A stretch of DNA of 14,529 nucleotides, from the NCBI GenBank assembly GCA_041477815.1, contig JBGOUV010000159.1, positions 1-14,529 of the forward strand, written 5' to 3'. Origin of the DNA: JBGOUV01 sp041477815 (lineage in GTDB: Bacteria; Acidobacteriota; Terriglobia; Bryobacterales; JACQDG01). A program made the translations under genes and the position numbers. Positions 1-6,527 of this stretch are shown here, piece after piece. The notes under the pieces are model-generated. The model was not told where the DNA came from. It worked only from the letters and a program-made list of their open reading frames with translations, and did no database searches. Numbering within the stretch: the stretch's first letter is position 1; the number at the start of each line of letters is the position of its first letter.

Positions 1-226
1 AAACAGATCCCGTTCCTGGTACAGCAACTCGAAATCCTTACACCCCAAAGAAAGGAGGTTGTGCAGCGGAAGAAAGCCTCATAGACTGGGTACTGGGGGA
101 GCCGCCACTTTCAACGGGAATCCGGGCAATCTCTCGGTGTGTTGCAATATCTGCAAGTGAAGATGAGAAACCTCCTGATCCGCTGACGGCCAACGCACCG
201 CAACCCCAGGACGGTACCATGGGTGC

Positions 227-559
227 TTGCACCGGGATGCCGATGAGGCTGTCGAGGCACTCTATCGCTCCGATTGGGGCCGGATTGTCGCGGCCCTGAT
301 TCGCCTCGTGGGTGACTTCGAGGTGGCCGAAGAGGCGGCGCAGGAAGCCTTTACGGCCGGCGTGCGGCAATGGCGGACCTCCGGAGTACCAGACGGCTAC
401 CACCTGCTGCATGCGGCGCGCGCCGATCTGCTGCGTCGCCTCGGATCCGCCGCGGAGGCCGCCCACGCCTACACGCGAGCCCTCGCGCTCGCCGGCAATG
501 ACAGCGAGCGCCGCTTCCTCGAGAGCCGCCTGCGCGAAGTTCAACCGCCGCAAGGGTGA
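227..559 (+). pseudogene. Internally deleted ECF sigma factor (DUF6596 type)
   Basis: The 110-residue product joins two pieces of an extracytoplasmic-function sigma factor. Residues 1 to about 52 (including EALYRSDWGRIVAALIRL and VAEEAAQEAF) match the start of sigma region 2, which binds core RNA polymerase. Residues from about 57 on (YHLLHAARADLLRRLG, then ALALAGNDSERRFLESRL) match the TPR-like C-terminal tail of the long DUF6596 ECF family. Family members are about 400 residues, so roughly 290 are absent, including the -10 recognition part of region 2 and all of region 4. The join, near VPD/GYH, is in frame. The start is uncertain: no ATG fits this frame before the homology, TTG at 227 is the only plausible start, and the frame is open back to 179. 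ATG at 219 is out of frame. It should not work as a sigma factor. It is probably a deletion remnant, less likely a small core-binding protein. Confidence 0.72.
552..556 (+). promoter_or_regulatory. Ribosome binding site deciding the exonuclease start
   Basis: AAGGG lies 8 bases before ATG at 565. This favours ATG 565 over GTG 556, which would overlap the stop codon of the sigma-factor remnant and has no upstream purine stretch at a usual distance. Confidence 0.55.
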
Positions 560-564
560 TCTGT

Positions 565-1434
565 ATGGACGTGCACTTGATTGACGGGACGTATGAACTG
601 TTCCGGCACTTCTATGCCGTGCCCGCCGCGCTGGACGGGAACGGGCGGGAAATCGGCGCCGTACGGGGGGTCCTGCGATCCGTTTTGTCCATGATCGAGC
701 GTGGCGCCACTCACCTCGGTGTTGCCACCGATCATGTCGTGGAGTCTTTTCGGAACGAGTTATACGCCGGATACAAGACCAGCGAAGGCGTGCCCGAGAC
801 GCTGCTCTCCCAGTTCCCAATTCTCGAAGAAGCCCTGGACGCGATGGGAGTAATGGTATGGCCGATGGTCTACTACGAAGCCGATGACGCGCTGGCTTCC
901 GCCGCGGCCAAGGCAGCGCGGGACGACCGTGTAAGGCAGGTGATCCTCTGCACGCCGGACAAGGATCTCGGCCAGTCGGTGGTGGGCACGCGAGTGGTTC
1001 AACTGGACCGCCGCCGCGACCTCCTGCGGGATGAGGCCGGCGTGGTGGCCAAGTTCGGCGTGCAGCCGCAGTCGATCCCGGATTACCTGGGCGTGCTCGG
1101 CGATAGCGCCGATGGATTTCCAGGCGTGCCCGGATGGGGCGAAAAGGCGGCGGCCGCGACCTTGTCTCGCTATCTCCACCTGGAGAGCATTCCGAAGGAT
1201 TGGCAAGACTGGCATCCCTCGATCGGCAACGCCCGCCGGCTGTCCACATCGCTGTTCAACTGCTGGGACGACGCCCTGTTGTTTCGGACGCTCGCGACTT
1301 TGCGACTCGACGCCCCGGTCTTTGACTCCGTTGACGATCTTCGCTGGAAGGGACCACACCCAGACTTTGGGGAACTATGCGGCGCCATGGGATCGCCCGA
1401 TCTGTTCAGGCGCGCCCTACCCCGCCAACCCTAA
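565..1434 (+). CDS. Stand-alone 5'-3' exonuclease / flap endonuclease (PIN + H3TH)
   Basis: A 289-residue protein of the 5'-3' exonuclease family (the N-terminal domain of DNA polymerase I, ExoIX, T5 FEN). These are metal-dependent nucleases acting on 5' ends or flaps of DNA during replication and repair in the cytoplasm. The acidic clusters are visible in order: D7 in LIDGTYELFR, D56 in VATDH followed by FRNELYAGYK, E105 with D107 and D108 in YEADDALA, D132 and D134 in TPDKDLGQ. A helix-three-turn-helix follows at about 166-202 (YLGVLGDSADGFPGVPGWGEKAA). All expected metal ligands seem present, and there is no polymerase domain. From GTG 556 the product would have 3 more residues. The gene follows the sigma-factor remnant closely and its last 18 bases overlap the end of the convergent amidase gene. 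Confidence 0.88.
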   Translation: MDVHLIDGTYELFRHFYAVPAALDGNGREIGAVRGVLRSVLSMIERGATHLGVATDHVVESFRNELYAGYKTSEGVPETLLSQFPILEEALDAMGVMVWPMVYYEADDALASAAAKAARDDRVRQVILCTPDKDLGQSVVGTRVVQLDRRRDLLRDEAGVVAKFGVQPQSIPDYLGVLGDSADGFPGVPGWGEKAAAATLSRYLHLESIPKDWQDWHPSIGNARRLSTSLFNCWDDALLFRTLATLRLDAPVFDSVDDLRWKGPHPDFGELCGAMGSPDLFRRALPRQP

Positions 1435-2701
1435 TACCGCCGCCCGCAGTACATTCGCCCCCCTCGCGCAGTCCTCCCAACTCGTAAGCTCCCGAGGGGA
1501 ATGACTGATCCCCCCGACGCTCGGCACGAAGATCATCCCCATCGGACCGAGCGTCGCCATCATCTGCGCGTCATGCCCGGCCCCGCTCGGCAACCGCTTC
1601 GACCGCAGCCCCAGTCCCGCCGACGCTGCCTACCGCCGTCATCATCTCCGGGCTCGCCGACGCGCCCTCGTTGCGCGCCATCCGCCGGATCTCGATCTCG
1701 GTCCGGGTGCGGGCGGCAATCTCCCGAGCCCGCTCCTCGACGCGCGCCGCCATCCGGTCCACCTTCGCCGTCGACAGGTCCCGCAGCTCGATGGTCTGGC
1801 GCACCAGCCCCGGAATCACGTTTGGCGCATTCGGCGCGACGGTCAACTGCCCCACCGTCCCCACCTGGCGGCCCGGCTCCGCGTTAACCACCTCGTTCAC
1901 CGCCAGCGTCAGGTGCGCCGCCGCCACCAGCGCGTCCTGCCGCTCGGCCATCGGAGTCGTGCCCGCGTGGTTGGCGAACCCGCGAATGACGGCCTCGTAC
2001 CGCGCCACGGTGACGATTCCCTCCACCACGCCAATCGGGATCCCCTCCTTCTCCAGCGTCCCGCCCTGCTCGATGTGGAGCTCGAGGTAGCCCCGGAACG
2101 ACCCGGGCGCCCGCCGCGCCTCGCCGATCCGGCCGGGGTCGCCGCCAATTTTCCGCACGGCGTCCGCCTTCTTCACGCCATTCCACACCTGCTCCAGCTC
2201 GCCCTCCACCAGGCGGCCCGCGGCGGCGCTCGATCCCCACAGCCCCCGCGTGTACGCCACCCCTTCCTCGGAGGCCCACACCACCACCTCCAGCGGCCGC
2301 CGCGTCCGGATCTTCGCCTCGTTGAGGCTCCGGACCACTTCGATCGAGGCCAGCACCCCCAAGTCTCCGTCGAAGTTCCCGCCGCTGGGCACCGAGTCGA
2401 TATGCGAGCCGAACACCACCGCCGGCAGCGCCGCATCGGACCCCTCCCGCCGCCCCCAGATGTTCCCCGCCGGATCGATCCGCGGCGCCAGCCCCGCCTC
2501 TTTCATGAGCCCCATCACGTATCGCCGGCCGGCTACATCGGCATCCGAGAAAGCCACCCGGCTCACCCCGTCGGCAAAGGTCCCGCCCACGGGCCGGCCG
2601 TAAACGCTGAGCCCCTCCAGTTGTCTCCGCAGCCGCTCCCCTTGGCCCAGCGCGGCGGCGGTCCCCAAGGCCCCCAGAAACTTGCGCCGGCTAAGAATCA
2701 T
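1417..2701 (-). pseudogene. Tat-exported M20 family amidase/carbamoylase, frameshifted near the C-terminus
   Basis: M20-type Zn-dependent amidohydrolase of the N-carbamoyl-L-amino-acid hydrolase / allantoate amidohydrolase group, which cleaves ureido or carbamoyl groups in hydantoin or purine breakdown. Residues 1-20 carry a twin-arginine signal (SRRKFLGALG), implying export. Metal-site motifs are GSHIDSVPSGGNFDGDLGV (H100, D111), ASEEG (E145, E146) and LELHIEQG (H209); GFANHAGTTPM at 241-251 belongs to the lid/dimerisation domain. The first frame stops at 1571 after 376 residues with a nonsense tail from residue 358. The true C-terminus continues in the neighbouring frame from about 1629 to the TAG at 1417. 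It gives about 70 residues including RLPSGAGHDAQMM and GGISHSPRELTSWEDC, which hold the last zinc-ligand His. The slip is at GTAGGCAGC, around 1630: one base gained or two lost. Restored length (about 427) is normal. ATG 2701 has TATAAT 6 bases upstream. Substrate cannot be told from sequence. Confidence 0.82.
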
Positions 2702-2707
2702 AGCTAG

Positions 2708-2713
2708 ATTATA
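2708..2713 (-). promoter_or_regulatory. -10 box 6 bases from the amidase start (leaderless)
   Basis: On the minus strand a perfect TATAAT is followed by 6 bases and then the ATG at 2701. With the usual -10 to start-site distance, transcription would begin at or next to the A of ATG. No Shine-Dalgarno sequence and no good -35 hexamer are visible. Confidence 0.6.
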
Positions 2714-2745
2714 GATCGGCTACCACGTTGGCGCCGTACTGAACC

Positions 2746-2787
2746 GCGACCGAACCTGGTCGCAAATTTGCGACCAGGTTCGGTCGC
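2746..2787. repeat. Perfect 42-base palindrome in a divergent intergenic region
   Basis: Twenty-one bases on each side of the centre (2766/2767) are fully self-complementary with no loop. The sequence is made of hexamers: GCGACC, GAACCT, GGTCGC, then the self-complementary centre AAATTT, then GCGACC, AGGTTC, GGTCGC. Each half is itself an inverted repeat (GCGACC N6 GGTCGC), and the two 6-base loops are complementary to each other. It can therefore form one long stem or two small hairpins. It lies between the amidase start and the lipoprotein start, 36 bases before the latter, so it is badly placed for a terminator. An operator for a dimeric regulator, a REP-like element or a recombination site are all possible. 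Confidence 0.9.
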
Positions 2788-2823
2788 AGTGCGGTGCCAC
2801 AAACGTACGCCCGCCGAAACACC

Positions 2824-3261
2824 ATGAAACCCTACCTCCTCCTCCTCCCCCTCCTCCTCCTCCCCGCCTGCCGCAAGACCGACCCCGACCGCGCCGCCCT
2901 CGAAAAGCAGTTCGCCGAGACCCTCACCGGCGCCACCCTCGCCGGACACTTCACCCGAGGCGACAAACCGGGCCTCTCCGAGGAGAAGTACTTCATTGAG
3001 AAGGTATCCAAGCTCGGCGGCGACACCTGGCTCTTCTCCGCCCGCGTCCAGTACGGCTCCCGCGACGTCACTGTGCCCATGCCCCTGACCGTCAAATGGG
3101 CCGGCGACACCCCCCTCATCACCCTCACCGACCTCACCATCCCCGGCCTCGGCACCTACACCGCCCGGGTCATGATCTACCGGGGCCAGTACGCCGGCAC
3201 CTGGCAGTCCAAAGACCACGGCGGACACCTCTACGGCCGGATCGTCCGCGGTCCGGTATAA
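2824..3261 (+). CDS. Small lipoprotein of unknown function
   Basis: A 145-residue protein with a lipoprotein signal: MKPYLLLLPLLLLPAC ends in a lipobox-like LPAC with C16 as the predicted lipidated residue, so it is probably membrane-anchored outside the cytoplasm. The mature part is a compact, strand-rich domain with KYFIEKVSKLGGDTWLFSAR at about 56-75, TVKWAGDTPLITLTDLTIPG at about 98-117 and YAGTWQSKDHGGHLYGRI near the end. From memory, this matches a conserved family of hypothetical proteins in Planctomycetes and Acidobacteria; I know of no assigned function. ATG 2824 is chosen because an upstream in-frame start at 2794 would put charged residues ahead of the signal. The 42-base palindrome is 36 bases upstream. 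The stop codon TAA lies inside the TATAAT box of the next gene. Confidence 0.75.
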   Translation: MKPYLLLLPLLLLPACRKTDPDRAALEKQFAETLTGATLAGHFTRGDKPGLSEEKYFIEKVSKLGGDTWLFSARVQYGSRDVTVPMPLTVKWAGDTPLITLTDLTIPGLGTYTARVMIYRGQYAGTWQSKDHGGHLYGRIVRGPV

Positions 3262-3262
3262 T
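3257..3262 (+). promoter_or_regulatory. -10 box 6 bases from the TonB receptor start (leaderless)
   Basis: Perfect TATAAT, then 6 bases, then ATG at 3269, overlapping the lipoprotein's TAA stop. Spacing is identical to that of the divergent amidase gene. No ribosome binding site precedes the ATG, and the -35 position is not conserved. Confidence 0.6.
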
Positions 3263-3268
3263 GTTTCG

Positions 3269-6200
3269 ATGCCCGGAAAAGCCCAAATTGCGGTCTTGTT
3301 CGTCTTCTTTCTAACGGCGACCTGCGCCCTCGGCCAGTCCCTGCGCGGGTCGATTGGAGGGCAGGTGATGGACGACGCGAGCAAACCGGTCTCCGCCGTC
3401 CAGGTCACGCTGATCCATTCCGAGACCAATAAGAAGCGGACCGCTACCACCGACGCCGCCGGCGAGTTTCTCTTCACGCTCCTGCCGACCGGCGCTTACC
3501 GGCTCGAGGCCGAACGCTCCGGCTACCGCAAGCACGTCCAAACCCTCACCCTGCAGGTAAACCAGGAGTTTCGCATCGACGTCCCGCTGCTTCCCGGCAG
3601 CATGAGCGAGCAAGTAGTGGTCACCGCCCCCCGTGGTCTGCTCCGCACCGACGCCGCCACCCTTAGCACGGTCATCGAGAACCGACAGATCCTGGGCCTG
3701 CCCCTCGACGGCCGCAACTTTTTCGAGCTGAGCCTGCTGGTTCCCGGGGCCGCCCCCGCCGCGCCCGGATCGGCCGGCTCGGTTCGGGGCGACGTGGCCA
3801 TCAACGTCAACGGCGCCCGCGAGGATTCCAACAACTACCTCCTCGACGGGGTCTTCAACGGCGATCCTAAGCTCAACGCCGCCGGCGTTAACCCGCCGGT
3901 CGACGCCATCCAGGAATTCGAGGTCCTCACCAGCGGCTACGACGCCTCCTTCGGACGCAACGCGGGCGGACAGGTGAACGTCGTCCTGCGCTCCGGCGGC
4001 AACCAGGTTCACGGCACGGCTTACGAGTTCCTGCGCAACGCCTCGCTCGATGCCCGCAATTTCTTCGCCCCCGCCGCCGAGTCCCAGCCCCCGTACCAGC
4101 GCAACCAGTTCGGCGGCTCGCTGGGCGGCCCCCTCCGCCGCGACCGCACCTTCTTTTTCGCCGACTACGAAGGCCGCCGCGTCCGCGAAGGGATCACCCG
4201 TACCACCAATGTACCGACCGCCCTGGAGCGCAGCGGCGACTTCTCCCGGTCCAATCCCCCGTTCGTCATCGATCTGTTCACCCAGCAGCCCTTCCCCAAC
4301 TCCCGCATCCCCGCCGACCGCATCCACCCGGTGGGACGCGCCATCGCCGCCCTCTATCCGCTTCCCAACCGTCCCACGCCCGGCCAGAACTTCGTGTCTT
4401 CGCCCGCCCTGCGCGACCGCGACGACCACTACGACGTGCGCCTCGACCACGCCCTGGCCCGCTCTTCGGAGCTGTCGTTTCGCTACAGCTTCGCCGACCG
4501 CAGCCTCTTCCAGCCCTTCTCCGGCGCCAACTTCGCGGCCGTCCCCGGCTACGGCACCAACGTCCCGCGCCGCGCCCAGAACGCCATGCTGAGCGAGACT
4601 CACACCCTCTCGCCGGCCCTGCTCAACGAGCTGCGCCTCGGCTTCAACCGCATCGCCGCCGGGTCCTTCCATGAGAACCAGGGCACGAGCATCAACCGCC
4701 GGGTCGGGTTGCCCGACGTCGCCAGCAATCCACGAGACCTCGGACTTAGCTTTATCACCGCCCCCGGCTTCTCCTCGCTCGGCGACGAGTACAACAACCC
4801 CCAGCACAGCGTAACCAATACTTATCAGATCCTCGACCACGCCACCTGGGCCCGTGGCCGCCACCTGCTGAAGTTCGGCGCCGACCTCCGCGCCACCCAG
4901 CAGAACGCCTTCCGCGACGTGCAGTCCCGCGGCTTCCTCAACTTCCTCGGATTCACCGGCAACGCCCTGGCCGAGATGCTGCAGGGCTTCCCGGCGGTCA
5001 CCGGCGCCGCGCACCTGGACAATCACCAGCACCTGCGCACCCAGAGCTACAACTTCTTCGTCCAGAACACCTACCGCCTGCGCCCGGACCTGACCTTCTC
5101 GGCCGGCGTACGCTACGAATATAACTCCCCGCCGGTGGACACCCAGGACCGCGCCAATACCTACGATCCGGACCGCGCCGCGCTGGTGCGCGTCGGGACC
5201 AACGGCATCCCCCGCAGCGGCTACTTCGGCGACAAGAACAACTGGGGCCCGCGTGTGGGCCTGGCCTGGACCCCGGCCGCCCGCAACACCGTCCTGCGCG
5301 CCGGCTATGGCATCTACTACGACCAGTCGGCCCTGGCCCCCGGCGAAGGTCTCTATTTCAACGCCCCCTACTTCGACTTCAAGCTCTACCCCAACTTCCC
5401 CGGCCTGCCGCCGGTGACCCTCAGCGATCCCTTCCCCAGCTTCTTTCCGCTGCAGTTGCCCTCTTCGGCGTTCGCCTTCCAGCGCAACCTCCGCAGCCCC
5501 TACGTGCAGCAGTGGAACGTCAGCCTGCAGCAAAAGCTGGGCCGCAACCGCGTTCTTGAGACCGGCTATGTCGGGTCAAAAGGCACACGACTGCTTTCCG
5601 CCCGCGACATCAACCAACCCGCCCCCAGCCCCCGGCAGCCCAACCCCCGGCCGGTCCTCGCGTTTGACGACATCGATGTTCTCGAGTCCCGCAGCAACTC
5701 CACCTACAACAGCTTCCAGTTCCGCTTCCAGCAGCGCCTCGACTCCGGCCTCTCGCTGCTTTCTTCCTACACCTGCTCCCGCTCCCTCGACGACGCCTCC
5801 AGCTTTTTCACCAGCGCCGGCGACCCCAACTTCCCCCAGGACAGCCGCAACACCAACGCCGAGCACGGCCGCTCGAATTTCGACGTCCGCCACCGCGTCT
5901 CCCTCGCCTATTCCTACGATCTTCCCTTCGGCCGCGGCCGCCTCTTGGGCGGCTGGCAGACCTACGGGATCCTGAGCTTCCAGACCGGCCGGCCCTTCAC
6001 CGTGGCCCTGCTCTCCGAGTTCGACAACAGCAACACCGGCCGCTCCATCCTCGGCTTCGGCGCCAACGATCGGCCCAACGTCCTGCGCGACCCCCATCTC
6101 TCCAACCCCACCCCCGACCGCTGGTTCGACACCGCCGCCTTCGCCATCCCGCCCACCGGCAACTTCGGCAACGCCGGCCGCAACATCGTCGACGGCCCCG

Positions 6201-6406
6201 GCTACTACGCCGCCAACGTGTCGCTCCTGAAAGATACGCCCATCAAAGAGGGCGTCACCCTGCAATTCCGCGCCGAAGCCTTCAACCTGCTCAACCACCC
6301 CAACTTCGACCTGCCCGATATCTTTCTAGGCTCCCCCAGTTTCGGCCGCATCTCGTCAGCGGGGAGCCAGCGGCGGATCCAGTTCGGGTTGAAACTGCTG
6401 TTCTGA
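3269..6406 (+). CDS. Oar-like TonB-dependent receptor with carboxypeptidase-regulatory domain
   Basis: A 1045-residue outer-membrane protein of the large acidobacterial TonB-dependent/Oar family. Such proteins are thought to take up or bind large substrates, using energy from TonB-ExbB-ExbD. Residues 1-23 are a signal peptide ending ALGQ. About 26-110 is a carboxypeptidase-regulatory-like domain (GQVMDDASKPVSAVQVTL, TTDAAGEFLFTLLPTGAYRL). About 115-245 is the plug (VVVTAPR, NYLLDGVFNGDP, FEVLTSGYDASFGRNAGGQV). The rest is the beta-barrel, with RNQFGGSLGGPLRRDRTFFF, YEGRRVREG, SGDFS, and DFRHRVS-like and LSYSYDLPFG-like strands typical of the family, ending in aromatic F in QFGLKLLF. Length is normal for the family. 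The last 112 bases recur at 8132-8245 beyond the next gene, so this 3' end may have been replaced by recombination. The start is set by a -10 box 6 bases before ATG. Confidence 0.93.
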   Translation: MPGKAQIAVLFVFFLTATCALGQSLRGSIGGQVMDDASKPVSAVQVTLIHSETNKKRTATTDAAGEFLFTLLPTGAYRLEAERSGYRKHVQTLTLQVNQEFRIDVPLLPGSMSEQVVVTAPRGLLRTDAATLSTVIENRQILGLPLDGRNFFELSLLVPGAAPAAPGSAGSVRGDVAINVNGAREDSNNYLLDGVFNGDPKLNAAGVNPPVDAIQEFEVLTSGYDASFGRNAGGQVNVVLRSGGNQVHGTAYEFLRNASLDARNFFAPAAESQPPYQRNQFGGSLGGPLRRDRTFFFADYEGRRVREGITRTTNVPTALERSGDFSRSNPPFVIDLFTQQPFPNSRIPADRIHPVGRAIAALYPLPNRPTPGQNFVSSPALRDRDDHYDVRLDHALARSSELSFRYSFADRSLFQPFSGANFAAVPGYGTNVPRRAQNAMLSETHTLSPALLNELRLGFNRIAAGSFHENQGTSINRRVGLPDVASNPRDLGLSFITAPGFSSLGDEYNNPQHSVTNTYQILDHATWARGRHLLKFGADLRATQQNAFRDVQSRGFLNFLGFTGNALAEMLQGFPAVTGAAHLDNHQHLRTQSYNFFVQNTYRLRPDLTFSAGVRYEYNSPPVDTQDRANTYDPDRAALVRVGTNGIPRSGYFGDKNNWGPRVGLAWTPAARNTVLRAGYGIYYDQSALAPGEGLYFNAPYFDFKLYPNFPGLPPVTLSDPFPSFFPLQLPSSAFAFQRNLRSPYVQQWNVSLQQKLGRNRVLETGYVGSKGTRLLSARDINQPAPSPRQPNPRPVLAFDDIDVLESRSNSTYNSFQFRFQQRLDSGLSLLSSYTCSRSLDDASSFFTSAGDPNFPQDSRNTNAEHGRSNFDVRHRVSLAYSYDLPFGRGRLLGGWQTYGILSFQTGRPFTVALLSEFDNSNTGRSILGFGANDRPNVLRDPHLSNPTPDRWFDTAAFAIPPTGNFGNAGRNIVDGPGYYAANVSLLKDTPIKEGVTLQFRAEAFNLLNHPNFDLPDIFLGSPSFGRISSAGSQRRIQFGLKLLF
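6295..6406 (+). repeat. Direct repeat copy 1 (3' end of the TonB receptor gene)
   Basis: The last 112 bases of the receptor gene, repeated at 8132-8245. The first 35 bases (6295-6329, starting CCACCCCAAC and ending TTTCTAG) are identical in both copies. After that, seven synonymous substitutions and a TGA-to-TAG stop change separate them, plus an AG insertion in copy 2. This copy is intact and in frame. Confidence 0.95.
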
Positions 6407-6411
6407 GCTAG

Positions 6412-6425
6412 ACCCTCAGGTCTGT
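6412..6425. repeat. Short inverted repeat at left edge of the insertion
   Basis: AGACC, loop CTCA, GGTCT, starting six bases after the receptor stop codon. It could be a weak hairpin. The same arms, with an 8-base loop, occur at 8112-8130 next to the other edge of the inserted segment. Confidence 0.5.
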
Positions 6426-6458
6426 CTTGCTTGATTGTATGTTGGCAGTGTCCTTGTA

Positions 6459-6488
6459 TTGACATTTGCACATCATCTGTACTAACAT
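6459..6488 (+). promoter_or_regulatory. Promoter of the inserted 531-codon gene
   Basis: A perfect -35 box TTGACA (6459-6464), an 18-base spacer and a -10 box TAACAT (6483-6488). The predicted start near 6495 leaves a leader of about 33 bases before GTG 6528. The pattern is unlike the leaderless promoters of neighbouring genes. Confidence 0.5.
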
Positions 6489-6511
6489 CGCTGTCGGTAA
6501 CGCGGTGCCCG

Positions 6512-6520
6512 CAAGGAGAG
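6512..6520 (+). promoter_or_regulatory. Ribosome binding site for GTG 6528
   Basis: AAGGAGAGG, a near-consensus Shine-Dalgarno sequence ending 7 bases before GTG 6528. It supports that start rather than a later one. Confidence 0.6.
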
Positions 6521-6527
6521 GCGGCAA

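Noticed and set aside
47..58. Strong Shine-Dalgarno-like AAAGAAAGGAGG near the window start
   Set aside because: No open frame of useful length with family resemblance follows it at a proper distance. The frames after it either stop soon or are unrecognisable.
38..1249. Open frame of 403 codons on the minus strand across the sigma remnant and exonuclease
   Set aside because: Arg/Pro-rich composition with no recognisable domain, and it runs opposite two frames with convincing family matches.
2746..2787. The 42-base palindrome as a transcription terminator
   Set aside because: It lies between two diverging gene starts and has no following T-run, so there is no transcript end there to serve.
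3311..5533. Open frame of 740 codons on the minus strand opposite the TonB receptor
   Set aside because: It reads as low-complexity Gly/Ala/Val/Glu sequence, the typical antisense shadow of a high-GC gene. The plus-strand frame has clear domain homology over the same span.
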